In this document: one piece after another, positions 29,225 through 37,963 of the stretch
Layout of the letters: every line of letters starts with the position of its first letter
Position numbering within the stretch: position 1 is the stretch's first letter
NCBI RefSeq assembly: GCF_024666615.1
Contig: NZ_CP088297.1
Span: forward strand, 1,364,001-1,428,000
Source of the DNA: Aquabacterium sp. J223
GTDB lineage: Bacteria > Pseudomonadota > Gammaproteobacteria > Burkholderiales > Burkholderiaceae_C
DNA length: 64,000 nucleotides
Reading direction: 5' to 3'
Made by a program: the position numbers and the translations under genes
The notes under the pieces: model-generated
What the model saw: the letters and a program-made list of their open reading frames with translations, nothing else
Databases searched by the model: none
What the model was told of the DNA's origin: nothing

Positions 29225-29578
29225 TCAGCCGCGGTCGGCGCGCGCCGGCCGCTGGCCGCCGCGGTCGGTGTTGACGTCCACCGCGCCGTTGGCGTTGCGG
29301 CCGACGTTCACGTCCACGCCCGGCACCCCGCGGTCCATCTCGCGGCGGCCGGCGGCCGGACGGGCCTCGTTGTTGTTGTTCTTGTTGACGTTGACGTCGA
29401 CGGCGCCCTTGGCGTTGCGGCCGACGTCCACGTCGACGCCGGGCACGCCGCGGTCCTTCTCCGATTGGGCGGCGGCGGTGCCGGTGCCGACGTTGGACCG
29501 GTCCTGCGCCTGGGCGGCGCCGCTCACGGCGAGCAGGGCGATGGCGGTGGCGGTCAGGGTTTGACGAAGGGTGTTCAT
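29225..29578 (-). CDS. exported Asn/Asp/Val repeat protein
   Basis: A 117-aa exported protein of unknown function. A signal peptide occupies residues 1-24 (ending AQAQ). The mature part has two copies of a unit built as DRGVPGVDVxVGRNAxGAVDVN (near residues 43-63 and 83-103), separated by KNNNNEARPAAGRR. It ends in RPARADRG, as does the exported protein at 277-792. It is convergent with mdcH, 3 bp apart. The repeat looks like a short beta-strand unit; no family is recognised. Confidence 0.7.
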   Translation of the reverse strand: MNTLRQTLTATAIALLAVSGAAQAQDRSNVGTGTAAAQSEKDRGVPGVDVDVGRNAKGAVDVNVNKNNNNEARPAAGRREMDRGVPGVDVNVGRNANGAVDVNTDRGGQRPARADRG

Positions 29579-29698
29579 GGGTTGCTCCAGGTGGCTGCCG
29601 GGGCGGTGGATCCGTCCCGGTCGCCTCCTGAGCCGGCAACGCCGATGCCCAGGGCAGGCCCTGAGCGCTGCGGTGTTTCCCGGTCAACCACTCGCCTG

Positions 29699-30145
29699 TC
29701 AGCCGGGGATGTCAGGCTCGACCAGCGTGGCCAGCTGCCCCAGCGACTCCTGCCAGCCGAGGTAGCACATCTCCAGCGGGATGACCTCGGGGATGCCCGT
29801 CTGCTCCACCCGCAGCTCGGTGCCGCACGCCACCGGCGCCAGCGTGACGGTGACGGTGATGGTGCCGGGCAGGTTGGGGTCGTCGAAGGTGTCGGTGTAG
29901 CGGACGCGCTCGTGCGGCACCAGCTCCAGGTACTCGCCGCCGAACGAATGCGCGTGGCCGCTGCCGAAGTTGCGAAACGACATGCGGAAGCGGCCGCCGA
30001 CGGTGGCGCTCAGTTCGTGCACCTGGCAGGTGAAGCCATGCGGCGGCAGCCACTTGGCCAGGGCCTCGGCTTCGGTGAAGGCGCGGTACGCCTTCTGCGG
30101 CGGGCAGCGCAGCACGCGGTGCAGGCGGACGGTGCGGTCGGACAT
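29699..30145 (-). CDS. SRPBCC/AHSA1-domain protein
   Basis: A 148-aa START/AHSA1-like protein: VRLHRVLRCPPQKAYRAFTEAEALAKWLPPHGFTC at the N-terminus, GGRFRMSFRNFG, GGEYLELVPHERVRYTDTF, then VTVTLAPVACGTELRVEQTG and a C-terminal helix GWQESLGQLATLVE. These proteins bind hydrophobic ligands or act as stress-linked chaperone cofactors. No neighbour suggests a ligand. Confidence 0.88.
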   Translation of the reverse strand: MSDRTVRLHRVLRCPPQKAYRAFTEAEALAKWLPPHGFTCQVHELSATVGGRFRMSFRNFGSGHAHSFGGEYLELVPHERVRYTDTFDDPNLPGTITVTVTLAPVACGTELRVEQTGIPEVIPLEMCYLGWQESLGQLATLVEPDIPG

Positions 30146-30367
30146 GGAACGTTCCTTTCGTGGGGTTGGACGTGGCGCAAGGCCATGCGGCCGTCTTTGT
30201 CACGACGGTCCGCCGCCCTGCGTTTCGACAACCGTGCCGCGTCGGCGCAGCAACGCCGCACCCGGGGACCGGCGGCCGCCGAGGCCAGCCTCGGCCCGCC
30301 GCAGCCGGGCGGAACGGTACGTTGCTTGCCGTTCAAGGGCCACCCCGCCTTGCCACCGAGGACCGCC

Positions 30368-30733
30368 ATGAGCACGACCGCCACGTCCCGCGCGCGCCGC
30401 CCCCGCACCCGAGACCCGAAGGGCGGCCTGACCGCCGCCGGCCGCGCCGAATTCGCGCGCACCGACGGCGCGCACCTGAAGCCCGGCGTGACCAAGCCCG
30501 AGTCCGAGATGACCCCGGAGGACATGCGCCGCAAGGGCAGCTGGGCCACGCGGTTCTACGGCCGGCAGACGCTGCCGCCGCTGCGCAAGCCCAACGGCGA
30601 GCCCACGCGCTTCGCGCTGTCGGCCCACGCCTGGGGCGAGAAGGTGCCGACCACCGAGGCCCAGGCGCGCAGGATCGCCGAGAAGGGGCGCAAGCTGCTG
30701 CAGCGCTACCACGCGTCGAAGGAACGCAAGTGA
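30368..30733 (+). CDS. small basic protein, DUF6321-like
   Basis: A 121-aa basic protein: RDPKGGLTAAGRAEFARTDGAHLKPGVTK, SEMTPEDMRRKGSWATRFYGR, FALSAHAWGEKVPTTEAQARRIAEKGRKLLQRYH. This matches a family of short hypothetical proteins (DUF6321) of unknown function, by memory. The ATG at 30368 opens a run of Arg and Thr residues. It is divergent from the SRPBCC gene and convergent with the LuxR gene. Confidence 0.7.
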   Translation: MSTTATSRARRPRTRDPKGGLTAAGRAEFARTDGAHLKPGVTKPESEMTPEDMRRKGSWATRFYGRQTLPPLRKPNGEPTRFALSAHAWGEKVPTTEAQARRIAEKGRKLLQRYHASKERK

Positions 30734-30761
30734 CGGCAGGGCGGCCGGCACGGCAGGCGCC

Positions 30762-31549
30762 TCAGCCGGCGGTCTTCAGCGCCAGCGCGAACAGCTCGCT
30801 GCGGTGGTGGATGCCCAGGCGCTCGAAGGCGCGGTCGCGGTAGGTCTTCACCGTCACCGGCGACAGGCCCAGGTCGGCGGCGATGCCGTCGTGCGACCAG
30901 CCCTTGAGCAGCCGCTCGCACACCTCGCGCTCGCGCCGCGGCAGCGAGGCGAGCAGCGCGGCCTCCGGCCGCAGCCGGGCGTTGAAGGCGATGTGCTGCT
31001 CGGCGCAGGCCAGCAGCGGCCGCGCCAGGCGGCGCACCGCGTCGATCTCGTCGTCGCTGAAGGCCGGCTGCTGGTCGTGCCGGTACAGGTTCAGCGCCAG
31101 CAGCGCGCCGCCGTCGGCCGGCGCCACCAGCGACAGCCGCTCGCGCAGCGCATGGCGCTGGTAGATGGCGGCGCGGTGGCGGCGCGGCATCTCGTTGGCG
31201 TGCCAGTGCGTCAGCACCATCGGGTGCCCCTCGGCCTGCAGGTGGTCCCGCGCGGCGTCGAAGGTCTCGTCCACCCGGTACAGCGAGCGGCGGTACACCT
31301 GCCAGGCGTCGTCGCTGCCGTCCTCGCCGGTGAATGCGGCGTTGAGGTGCAGGTGCGGCGGCGCGTCGTGGAACAGCTGGTAGACCGACCACCAGCAGGC
31401 CGGCAGCCAGCGGTTGAGCTGAGCCAGGCCCTCGTGCGCGAAGCGGTCGCTGGACAGGCTGGCGATGAGGCCGGCCAGTGCCGCCTCCCCCCGGTGGCCT
31501 GGGTGGCGGCGGGCACGCGGTCGGTCGGGTCGATGTCGATCAGTTGCAT
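30762..31549 (-). pseudogene. LuxR-type HTH transcriptional regulator, frameshifted at its N-terminus
   Basis: A regulator of about 262 aa. The C-terminal HTH (LPRREREVCERLLKGWSHDGIAADLGLSPVTVKTYRDRAFERLGIHHRSELFALAL) and a GAF-like sensor part are in one frame. The natural start, ATG at 31549 (MQLIDIDPTDRVPAATQATGG), is in another. The frames meet at a C6 run, 31487-31492; one more C gives ATGGEAALAGLIASL. The in-frame alternative start at 31640 yields an Arg/His-rich leader unlike the family. It is divergent from the acyl-CoA synthetase-Bug pair, its likely target. Confidence 0.75.
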
Positions 31550-31687
31550 GGTGTGGCAAGGCTTGCCGCGCTGTCCTCTTCCGGGAGGACTGCGCGCCGG
31601 GGCCCGGCAGCTTAGCCTTCGGCGGCCCGATGCCGGGCATCGCATACCCCGTGTCGCCCCGCCTGCCGCGCGACGAACCGCCGCCCC

Positions 31688-33556
31688 TTGCCTACTGCTT
31701 CCCCCGCCTCCCTGGCCGACCTGCGCCGCATCGAGCAGGCGCCCTACGCCGCCTTCATGCCGCACGCCACGGTGCACGCGGCGCTGGCGGCCGCCGCTGC
31801 GCGCCACCCCGGCCGCTGGGCGCTGACCTCCGTCGACGACGCCGCCACGACAGCGCTGGCGGTGCGTCGCTGGACCTACGCCGAACTGCTGGGCCGGGTG
31901 AACCAGGCGGCCAACCTGTTCGCCGGGCTGGTGCCGGGACGCCCGCCGCGCATCGCGCTGCTGCTGCCGCCGGTGCCCGAGGCCTACGTCGCGCTGTGGG
32001 GCGCCGAGGCCGCCGGCATCGCCTGCCCGATCAACCACCAGCTCAACGCCGAGCACATCGCCGCGCTGGTCCGGGCCTGCGAGGCCGACATCCTGGTCGC
32101 CTACGGGCCCTGCGCCGAGCTGGACATCGCCGAGCGCATCGCCACCGTGCGGGCGGCCTGCCCCGCGCTGCGCCACGTGCTGGTGGTCGAGCCGGTGCCG
32201 GGCGACGGCAAGGCGCCCGCCGGCACCGACCCGTTCACCGAGGCGCTGCAGGCGCAGCCGGCCGACCGCCTGGCCTTCGCCCGCGAGGACACCGCCGACG
32301 CCGCGCTGTTCCACACCGGCGGCACCACCGGCGCGCCGAAGATGGCGCGCCACCTGCAGCGCAACCAGCTGCACGCCGCCGCCGGCGCCGCGCTGATGTT
32401 CGGCCTGACCGAGCGCGATGTGCTGCTCAACGGCTTCCCGATCTTTCACGTCGCCGGTGCCTTCGTCTACGGGCTGTCCACGCTCATCGCCGGGGCGGAG
32501 CTGGTGCTCGCGCCGCGGCTGGGCCTGCGCGACGGCCACTTCATGCGCCGCTACGGCGAGGTGGTGCAAGCGCACGGCGTGACGCTGCTGGCGGTGGTGC
32601 CCACCGTGCTGGCCAGCCTGCTGGCGCTGGACCTGGACGCGGCGCGGCTGCGCTCGGTGCGCGCGGCGCTGACCGGCGGCTCGCCGCTGCCGGCCGAACT
32701 GGCCACCGCCTTCGAGCGGCGCCACGGCATCCCGGTGCGCAACATCCTGGGCATGACGGAGTCGGCCGGCGTCATCAGCATCGAGCCGGTCGCCGCGCCG
32801 CGGGTGGCCGGCTCCTGCGGCCTGCCGCTGCCCTTCACCGAGGTGCAGGCGGTGCGGCCCGACGGCCGGCCCGCCGCCGCGGGCGAGCCCGGCGTGCTGC
32901 GCGTGCGCGGCCCGCAGGTCAGCCCCGGCTACACCGAGCCGCAACGCAACGCCGGCACCTTCGAGCACGACGAAGGAGAAGGCGGCGTCTGGCTGGTCAG
33001 CGGCGACATCGGCCATGTCGACGCCGAGGGCCGCGTCTTCGTCACCGGCCGGCAGAAGGACGTGATCATCCGCGGCTCGCACAACATCGACCCGCAGCTG
33101 ATCGAGTCGGTGCTGCTGCGCCACCCCGACGTGCTGATGGCCGCCGCTGTCGGCCAGCCCGACGCGCACGCCGGCGAGGTGCCGATGGCCTTCGTCTCGC
33201 TGAAGCCCGGCGCGACGGTGGACCCGGCCGCGCTGCTGGCTTTCGCCACGCCGCACATCGCCGAGCGGCCGGCGGTGCCCCGGCGCATCGAGCTGCTGCC
33301 GCAGATCCCGGTCACCGCGGTGGGCAAGGTCTACAAGCCCGCACTGCGCGTGCTGGCGGCGCAACAGGTGATGGACGCGCTGCTGCAAGGCGCCGGCCTG
33401 ACGCCGGGGGTGGCGGTGCAGGCGCGCGAGACGGCCGGCGGCGTGGCGCTGCACTTCACCCTGGCCGACGCCGCCGACGAGCCGGCGCTGCGCCAGCTCA
33501 TGACGCCGTTCGCGCTGCCGTTCACCCTGACCACCGGCGACGGCCCGGCCCGTTGA
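31688..33556 (+). CDS. acyl-CoA synthetase (AMP-forming, ANL superfamily)
   Basis: A 622-aa adenylate-forming ligase. The P-loop motif is LFHTGGTTGAPKM, the ATP-binding core is NILGMTESAGV, SGDIGHVDAEGRVFVTGRQKDVIIRGSHNIDP holds the hinge Asp/Arg, and VGKVYKPALR contains the C-terminal catalytic Lys. It converts an unknown carboxylate to its CoA thioester. The likely start is a TTG at 31688 (MPTASPASLADLR). It is followed 40 bp later by a Bug receptor, suggesting uptake plus activation of the same acid. Confidence 0.9.
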   Translation: MPTASPASLADLRRIEQAPYAAFMPHATVHAALAAAAARHPGRWALTSVDDAATTALAVRRWTYAELLGRVNQAANLFAGLVPGRPPRIALLLPPVPEAYVALWGAEAAGIACPINHQLNAEHIAALVRACEADILVAYGPCAELDIAERIATVRAACPALRHVLVVEPVPGDGKAPAGTDPFTEALQAQPADRLAFAREDTADAALFHTGGTTGAPKMARHLQRNQLHAAAGAALMFGLTERDVLLNGFPIFHVAGAFVYGLSTLIAGAELVLAPRLGLRDGHFMRRYGEVVQAHGVTLLAVVPTVLASLLALDLDAARLRSVRAALTGGSPLPAELATAFERRHGIPVRNILGMTESAGVISIEPVAAPRVAGSCGLPLPFTEVQAVRPDGRPAAAGEPGVLRVRGPQVSPGYTEPQRNAGTFEHDEGEGGVWLVSGDIGHVDAEGRVFVTGRQKDVIIRGSHNIDPQLIESVLLRHPDVLMAAAVGQPDAHAGEVPMAFVSLKPGATVDPAALLAFATPHIAERPAVPRRIELLPQIPVTAVGKVYKPALRVLAAQQVMDALLQGAGLTPGVAVQARETAGGVALHFTLADAADEPALRQLMTPFALPFTLTTGDGPAR

Positions 33557-33596
33557 TTTCGATGTGCCCCACCATCCACAAGAGGAGACTCGCCCC

Positions 33597-34583
33597 ATGA
33601 CGACCCTGTTCGACCGCCGCCGCTGGCTGGCCACCACCGCCGCCCTGGGCCTGGCCCCGCTGCCGCTGGGCTTGAGCGCCCAGGGCGCCTACCCCGACAA
33701 GCCGGTGCGCCTGGTCGTCGGCTTCGCCCCCGGCACCGGCCCCGACGTGCTGGCCCGCCACATCGCCAACGGCCTGGGCGGCCTGCTCAAGCAGCAGGTG
33801 ACGGTGGACAACCGCACCGGGGCCGGCGGCCAGATCGCGGCGCAGAACGTGGCCAAGAGCCCGGCCGACGGCTACAGCCTGCTGCTGGGCGACGTGTCGG
33901 CCATCTCCATCGCGCCGGCCGCTTTCAGCAAGCTGCCGTACGACCCGGCCAAGGAACTGCTGCCGGTGGCCGAGGTGGCCCGCTCCGACTTCCTGCTGGT
34001 GGTGCCGGCCAACTCACCGGCGCGCACCGTGGCCGAGTTCGTGCAGGCGCAGAAGGCCCGCGACCGCGCCGACTTCGCCACCTTCGGCGCCGGCACGCCG
34101 GGCCACTTCGCGGCCACCGTGTTCGGCGAGATGGCCGGCTTCAAGGTCGAGCCCATCCACTACCGCGCCACCGGCGACGCGGTGACCGCCATCGTGGCCG
34201 GCGACGTGGCCGGCGCCTTCGTCTCCACCGCGCTGGGCGTGGCGCAGGTCAAGGGCGGCAAGATGCGAGCGCTGGCCACCACCGCCGCCCAGCGCTCGCC
34301 GCTGGCGCCCGACGTGCCCACCTTCACCGAGGCCGGCATGCCGAAGATGGACGTCTCGGCGTGGTTCGCCATCTTCGCCCCCGCCGGCACGCCGCAGCCC
34401 ATCGTCGACGCGCTGAACCGCCAGCTCGTCGCCACCGTGCAGGCCGCCGACACCCGCGCCAAGCTGATCGAGTCCGGCTTCAGCGTCTCCGGCACCTCCA
34501 CCGCCGACACCCTGAAGATGGTGCGCGCCGACGCGCAGAAGTGGGGCCAGATCGTGAAGGCGAGCGGGTTCAAGGGGGACTGA
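33597..34583 (+). CDS. Bug-family periplasmic substrate-binding protein
   Basis: A 328-aa TctC-like receptor. Residues 1-29 are a signal peptide (DRRRWLATTAALGLAPLPLGLSAQ), possibly Tat type. YPDKPVRLVVGFAPGTGPDVLARHIA, VTVDNRTGAGGQIAAQNVAKSPADGY and AIFAPAGTPQPIVDALNRQL are canonical blocks. AAGAGGAG precedes the ATG. In an apparent operon with the acyl-CoA synthetase; the ligand is probably that enzyme's carboxylate substrate. Confidence 0.92.
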   Translation: MTTLFDRRRWLATTAALGLAPLPLGLSAQGAYPDKPVRLVVGFAPGTGPDVLARHIANGLGGLLKQQVTVDNRTGAGGQIAAQNVAKSPADGYSLLLGDVSAISIAPAAFSKLPYDPAKELLPVAEVARSDFLLVVPANSPARTVAEFVQAQKARDRADFATFGAGTPGHFAATVFGEMAGFKVEPIHYRATGDAVTAIVAGDVAGAFVSTALGVAQVKGGKMRALATTAAQRSPLAPDVPTFTEAGMPKMDVSAWFAIFAPAGTPQPIVDALNRQLVATVQAADTRAKLIESGFSVSGTSTADTLKMVRADAQKWGQIVKASGFKGD

Positions 34584-34610
34584 AGGCGGCCGTTTTCGCC
34601 TGGCTCTGCT

Positions 34611-35177
34611 TTAGAAGAGCAGTGTCGCGAAGAGACCTGCGGCCGCGAGCAACCCTTCTACCCAAAGCCAATGCTGAAGCGCGAGCAGGTACCCAAGCCT
34701 GGGCGCTTCGGTCCAGACGTAGATGGGTTGCTCATACACATCGAATTCCTTCATCAGTGGAGTTGCTGTTGAGGGTGATGTGCCACCGTCGTGCGATGGA
34801 CCGATGTTGGCAGAGCTCAATGCAATAGCAGCGTGCGTGTGCGCGCGAAGGGTCTGTGATGGCATTGATGACAGCACCCAGGCGCCGACCAACAGCGCTG
34901 CGCCCAGGTGCAGGTAGGTTGCGAGCAGGAAGGTGAATCCCCAGTCGGAGAGTTGGTGCAGTTTGGTTGTCTTCTCCTCAAAGACGAAATAGGTGAGCCC
35001 GGCAATCGCCGCGGTCTGAACCCCCGCCATCCATTTCGTCCAGTCTTGGATGCTGTCCAGTGTGGAAAGGGCGCCCTGTAGTGACGTCGGATGCACGGTG
35101 GCTTTGCGCAGCGCTGCAAAGAACAGCGTGGCGAGAAATACCAGCACCACGGGTGTGAGGAGATCGGCCCTTGGCAT
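34611..35177 (-). CDS. four-helix membrane protein, unknown, A+T-richer than surroundings
   Basis: A 188-aa protein with hydrophobic helices near residues 5-24 (LLTPVVLVFLATLFFAALRKA), 55-66, 85-106 (FTFLLATYLHLGAALLVGAWVL) and 165-188 (the C-terminus). I recognise no family. Base composition is clearly lower in G+C than the neighbours, as in the SGNH gene next door, suggesting acquired DNA. An in-frame ATG at 35198 would add seven residues. Confidence 0.6.
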   Translation of the reverse strand: MPRADLLTPVVLVFLATLFFAALRKATVHPTSLQGALSTLDSIQDWTKWMAGVQTAAIAGLTYFVFEEKTTKLHQLSDWGFTFLLATYLHLGAALLVGAWVLSSMPSQTLRAHTHAAIALSSANIGPSHDGGTSPSTATPLMKEFDVYEQPIYVWTEAPRLGYLLALQHWLWVEGLLAAAGLFATLLF

Positions 35178-35350
35178 GTTCGCTCCATGACACGGCACCA
35201 GCCACTATCCTGGCTCAGATTCCACCGTCAGTCCTCCCCAAAACGGAGGACGCGATGACGACGACAACTCACTAAGCTGCCGGCAGACTGCTGGCGACAA
35301 GGGCGTTTCATGACGCCTCAAGCTTGAAGTGGTTGCGAGGGGCGTCGGTC

Positions 35351-36148
35351 ATGCGAGACGGCAATGTTTTTTGGGATAAGCAGGCGTTGGAGAACGCCAA
35401 CGAGACGGCCGACATTCTTGCTGCTGGTGATTCCTGGTTCTGGTACCCGTTTCCAGGTGGATCGCTGATCACCGGCATTGGCGCGTTGGTGGCCCACAAG
35501 GGCCACAATATTCTCGTGGAGGGAAGCAACGGGGTCGAGGCGTACGACCTGGTCAAGGGCAAGTACAAGCGCCAGGTCAACGAGATGCTGCGGCTTTATG
35601 GGAGCGGAGCGAGCGCATTTCTGATCAGCGCGGGCGGCAACGACTTTGCTGGATTCAACGATCTGCGGCCTCTGCTGCGAGCTGACTGTTCTGCCGCAAC
35701 CAGTGCGGCGGAATGCTTCAAGCCCGGGGCGGAAGAAGGTACCGTCGAGTGGCTCTTCCAAAAGGTGTATGAGAACTACGCAACCCTCATCACCAGGGCG
35801 CTCTTCGTCATGCCGGGGCACGCCCGGATAATTGTCCACACCTACGCCTACTCACTGCCAACCGGGAAGGGTGTGAACGGCGGAGCAGGCTGGATCAAAC
35901 CCGCGCTGGATGCAGCACAGGTACCGCTGCCGCTTCAGGCCCGGTGCTTAGTGTTTCTGCTCGATCACTTCCATTCAGTGCTGTCCAGACTGGTTGCCGG
36001 CTCTGCCGGCCGCGTGGAACTAGTCGACAGCCGCTCCGCCCTTTCTCCAGCCGACTGGGCCAACGAACTGCATCCCACGCCGAAAGGCTTTCGTAAGGTC
36101 GTTGAGAAGCATTGGGCGCCGGTCCTGCATCGGTTGGAACTGGCATGA
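35351..36148 (+). CDS. SGNH-like hydrolase
   Basis: A 265-aa protein with the SGNH hydrolase blocks: ILAAGDSWFWYPFPGG near residue 22 (block I GDS, nucleophile Ser), SAGGNDFAGF near 96 (block III GxND) and NELHPTPKGF near 240 (block V, catalytic His). It may deacylate or deacetylate esters. No signal peptide is seen from the ATG at 35351; a TTG at 35324 adds nine residues. Base composition is A+T-richer than the chromosome average here. It is divergent from the membrane-protein gene. Confidence 0.75.
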   Translation: MRDGNVFWDKQALENANETADILAAGDSWFWYPFPGGSLITGIGALVAHKGHNILVEGSNGVEAYDLVKGKYKRQVNEMLRLYGSGASAFLISAGGNDFAGFNDLRPLLRADCSAATSAAECFKPGAEEGTVEWLFQKVYENYATLITRALFVMPGHARIIVHTYAYSLPTGKGVNGGAGWIKPALDAAQVPLPLQARCLVFLLDHFHSVLSRLVAGSAGRVELVDSRSALSPADWANELHPTPKGFRKVVEKHWAPVLHRLELA

Positions 36149-36189
36149 AGTGGCACGGACGTTCGGTTGCCGCTGCACGTTTCAAACGG

Positions 36190-36708
36190 TCAGACTGATC
36201 GCTTCGGCCGCCACTGGTTGGCCCGCTCGTTGCGGCTGGCCAGGCGGGCGGTCTCGTAGATGCGCCGGGCCCGCGTCTCGGCCGTCTTCGCGCTGGCGAT
36301 CCATTCCAGGATGCCGCGCTTGGCCGAGCGCGGAAAGGCGTCGAAGTGCCGGGCGGCGTCGGGCTGGCCGGCCAGCGCCTGGGCCAAGTCGTCAGGCACC
36401 TGCAGCTCCTCGATGGCGTCGAGCTTCGTCCACGAGCCGTCACGCCGGGCCTGTTCCACCTTGCGCAGCCCGGCCTCGGCCATCAGGCCGGCCTGCAGCA
36501 GACGCTCCACCCGCTGCTTGTTCGGCCGCGACCAGCCGAAGCACAGCGCCTCCTCCACCGCCGCGTCGTACTCCACGCGGGGCCGGCCGGTCGCCTTCTT
36601 GTGCGACACCAGCCACACGCCAGTGGCGCGTTCGTGGTTCAGCCGCAGCCACTCGCGCCATTCGGTGCGGGTGAGGGGGTGCACCCAGGGGTTGGGCGGC
36701 GACATCAT
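36190..36708 (-). CDS. YdeI/OmpD-associated family protein with an internal deletion
   Basis: A 172-aa member of the YdeI family: HPLTRTEWREWLRLNHERATGVWLVSHKKATGRPRVEYDAAVEEALCFGW, then directly SRPNKQRVERLLQAG. Family members, as I recall them, have about 25 residues (roughly IDS...APRKPxSxW) between the CFGW and the xNxxRVxxL blocks; these are missing here after Trp59, in frame. The C-terminal helices (LAQALAGQPDAARHFDAFPRSAKRGILEWI) are normal. Function is unknown (linked to bacteriocin and peroxide resistance in some hosts). Confidence 0.75.
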   Translation of the reverse strand: MMSPPNPWVHPLTRTEWREWLRLNHERATGVWLVSHKKATGRPRVEYDAAVEEALCFGWSRPNKQRVERLLQAGLMAEAGLRKVEQARRDGSWTKLDAIEELQVPDDLAQALAGQPDAARHFDAFPRSAKRGILEWIASAKTAETRARRIYETARLASRNERANQWRPKRSV

Positions 36709-36726
36709 GCGGTCGCGGGCCCGCGG

Positions 36727-37440
36727 TCAGCCGCCGTCGGCAGACGGCGGGATGTCGAAGTGCAGCACGTCCTCACGCACGCCGAGCCGGCTGTACAGCG
36801 CGATCGCCGGGTCGTCGCCGTGGTCGGCCTGCACGAGGATGACGTAGACGCCGCGCGCCGCGGCCAGGCGCTGCAGTTCGCGGATCAGGGCGGTGGCGAT
36901 GCCCTGGCGCCGGTGCGCTTCGGCCACGGCCAGGTCGTAGAGGTAGAACTCGGAGCGCCGCTGCTCGAACTTCGGCAGCACGTAGCCGGCCAGCGCCCCG
37001 ACCACCTCATCGCCCCGCGTCGCGGCCATGGCGATGAAGGTGGGGCTGCCGAGCAGCTGGGCCAGGTAGGTGTCGTCCGGCTGGTGGTGGGAGTACGTCG
37101 GCCGGTCTTCGAAGACCTCGCCGAACAGGTCCAGCAGCTGGCGCATGACCGGGAGGTCCTGCGGCGTCAGGGTCTGGACGGCGAAGGGCTGGGGCATGGG
37201 CAGGCGCTGAGGGTCGTGTCGTCTCGGGAGCCGCCGCACGTCGCCGTTGCCCGGGGTGGCGCTCTCGTGGAAGAGGTCGAAGAGGAACTGTTCCAGCTCG
37301 GCGTCCTCGATGAACGACGGCACTTCGAAGCCGGCAGGGCCGAGCTTGCCATCGTTGCCGACCGACAGTGCGCGCCAGCGGCCCGCTTCGCGGCGCAGTT
37401 CGTAGATGCGGCCGAAGACGTTGAAGCGCGGCGCGCTCAT
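36727..37440 (-). CDS. DUF7661-GNAT fusion; AAC(3)-I-like acetyltransferase domain
   Basis: A 237-aa protein from the ATG at 37440. Residues 1-75 ([48 protein letters not shown]) match a small DUF7661-type domain normally encoded alone. Residues 88-237 form a GNAT acetyltransferase of the AAC(3)-I group: [48 protein letters not shown] (acetyl-CoA site) and [22 protein letters not shown]. Real AAC(3)-I enzymes acetylate aminoglycosides at N3; activity here is unproven. The fusion could be real or a product of a lost stop codon; [10 protein letters not shown] near residue 82 could be a separate start. Confidence 0.7.
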   Translation of the reverse strand: MSAPRFNVFGRIYELRREAGRWRALSVGNDGKLGPAGFEVPSFIEDAELEQFLFDLFHESATPGNGDVRRLPRRHDPQRLPMPQPFAVQTLTPQDLPVMRQLLDLFGEVFEDRPTYSHHQPDDTYLAQLLGSPTFIAMAATRGDEVVGALAGYVLPKFEQRRSEFYLYDLAVAEAHRRQGIATALIRELQRLAAARGVYVILVQADHGDDPAIALYSRLGVREDVLHFDIPPSADGG

Positions 37441-37460
37441 GGGGCCCCTCCCGGCCGACG

Positions 37461-37922
37461 TCACGCGGGCGCGTGCTGAGCGGCCAGCCGGGCGAGGCAG
37501 TCGACCTGCCAAGCGAATTCGGGCTGGAACGACGCCGGGTCCGCGACCGCGCCATAACCGCCCTGGCCATAGACCGAGGCGTACGCCGCGTACTCGGCCG
37601 CCTGAACGGCCTTGCCACACAACGCGTTGGCCACGGCGTACGTGGCCGACACCGCGGCGTGACCGCAGCCGTCGATGGACTTCGAGCCCTGGTGGTGGTT
37701 GGCCAGCCGCATGGCCGTGGTGGCGGTGGCCTCCAGCTCCGCGCGGGGGAGGGTGCCGTCGAGGTACTGGCCCAGCGCCGCCAGGCACGCCAGCACCGCG
37801 GGTTCTTCGAGCAGGTGCTTCACCCGCAGCGTGCAGGCATGGCCGAACGCGAGGCGCAGCCGCTCCTGGCTGGGGGCCCCAAGGTCCAGTTGCTTGGCGA
37901 GGCGATCGAGGGCTTCGTTCAT
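37461..37922 (-). CDS. all-helical protein resembling Imm5-type immunity proteins
   Basis: A 153-aa protein, Ala-rich and predicted all-helical: [21 protein letters not shown], then [47 protein letters not shown]. The Ala/Tyr helix pair with GHAA resembles Imm5-like predicted immunity proteins, by memory and weakly. No toxin gene is adjacent, so it would be an orphan. The ATG at 37922 was preferred over an upstream GTG. Confidence 0.5.
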   Translation of the reverse strand: MNEALDRLAKQLDLGAPSQERLRLAFGHACTLRVKHLLEEPAVLACLAALGQYLDGTLPRAELEATATTAMRLANHHQGSKSIDGCGHAAVSATYAVANALCGKAVQAAEYAAYASVYGQGGYGAVADPASFQPEFAWQVDCLARLAAQHAPA

Positions 37923-37963
37923 GAGGGCTACCAAGGCGGGTGGTGCCGCGAGCGCGCGAGGCG

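Noticed and set aside
31550-31640. Upstream start of the LuxR-type gene at 31640
   Set aside because: The added residues are Arg/His-rich and unlike the family, whereas ATG 31549 in the neighbouring frame gives a natural N-terminus after one base is restored.
35232-35252. GTCCTCC/GGAGGAC dyad as a terminator
   Set aside because: No T run follows on either strand and it lies between divergent genes; it could be an operator but there is no further evidence.
36121-36200. Additional attC sites between the SGNH, YdeI, GNAT, Imm5-like and GST genes
   Set aside because: I looked for GTTRRRY/RYYYAAC pairs with a connecting stem in each gap and found none, so those genes are not called cassettes.
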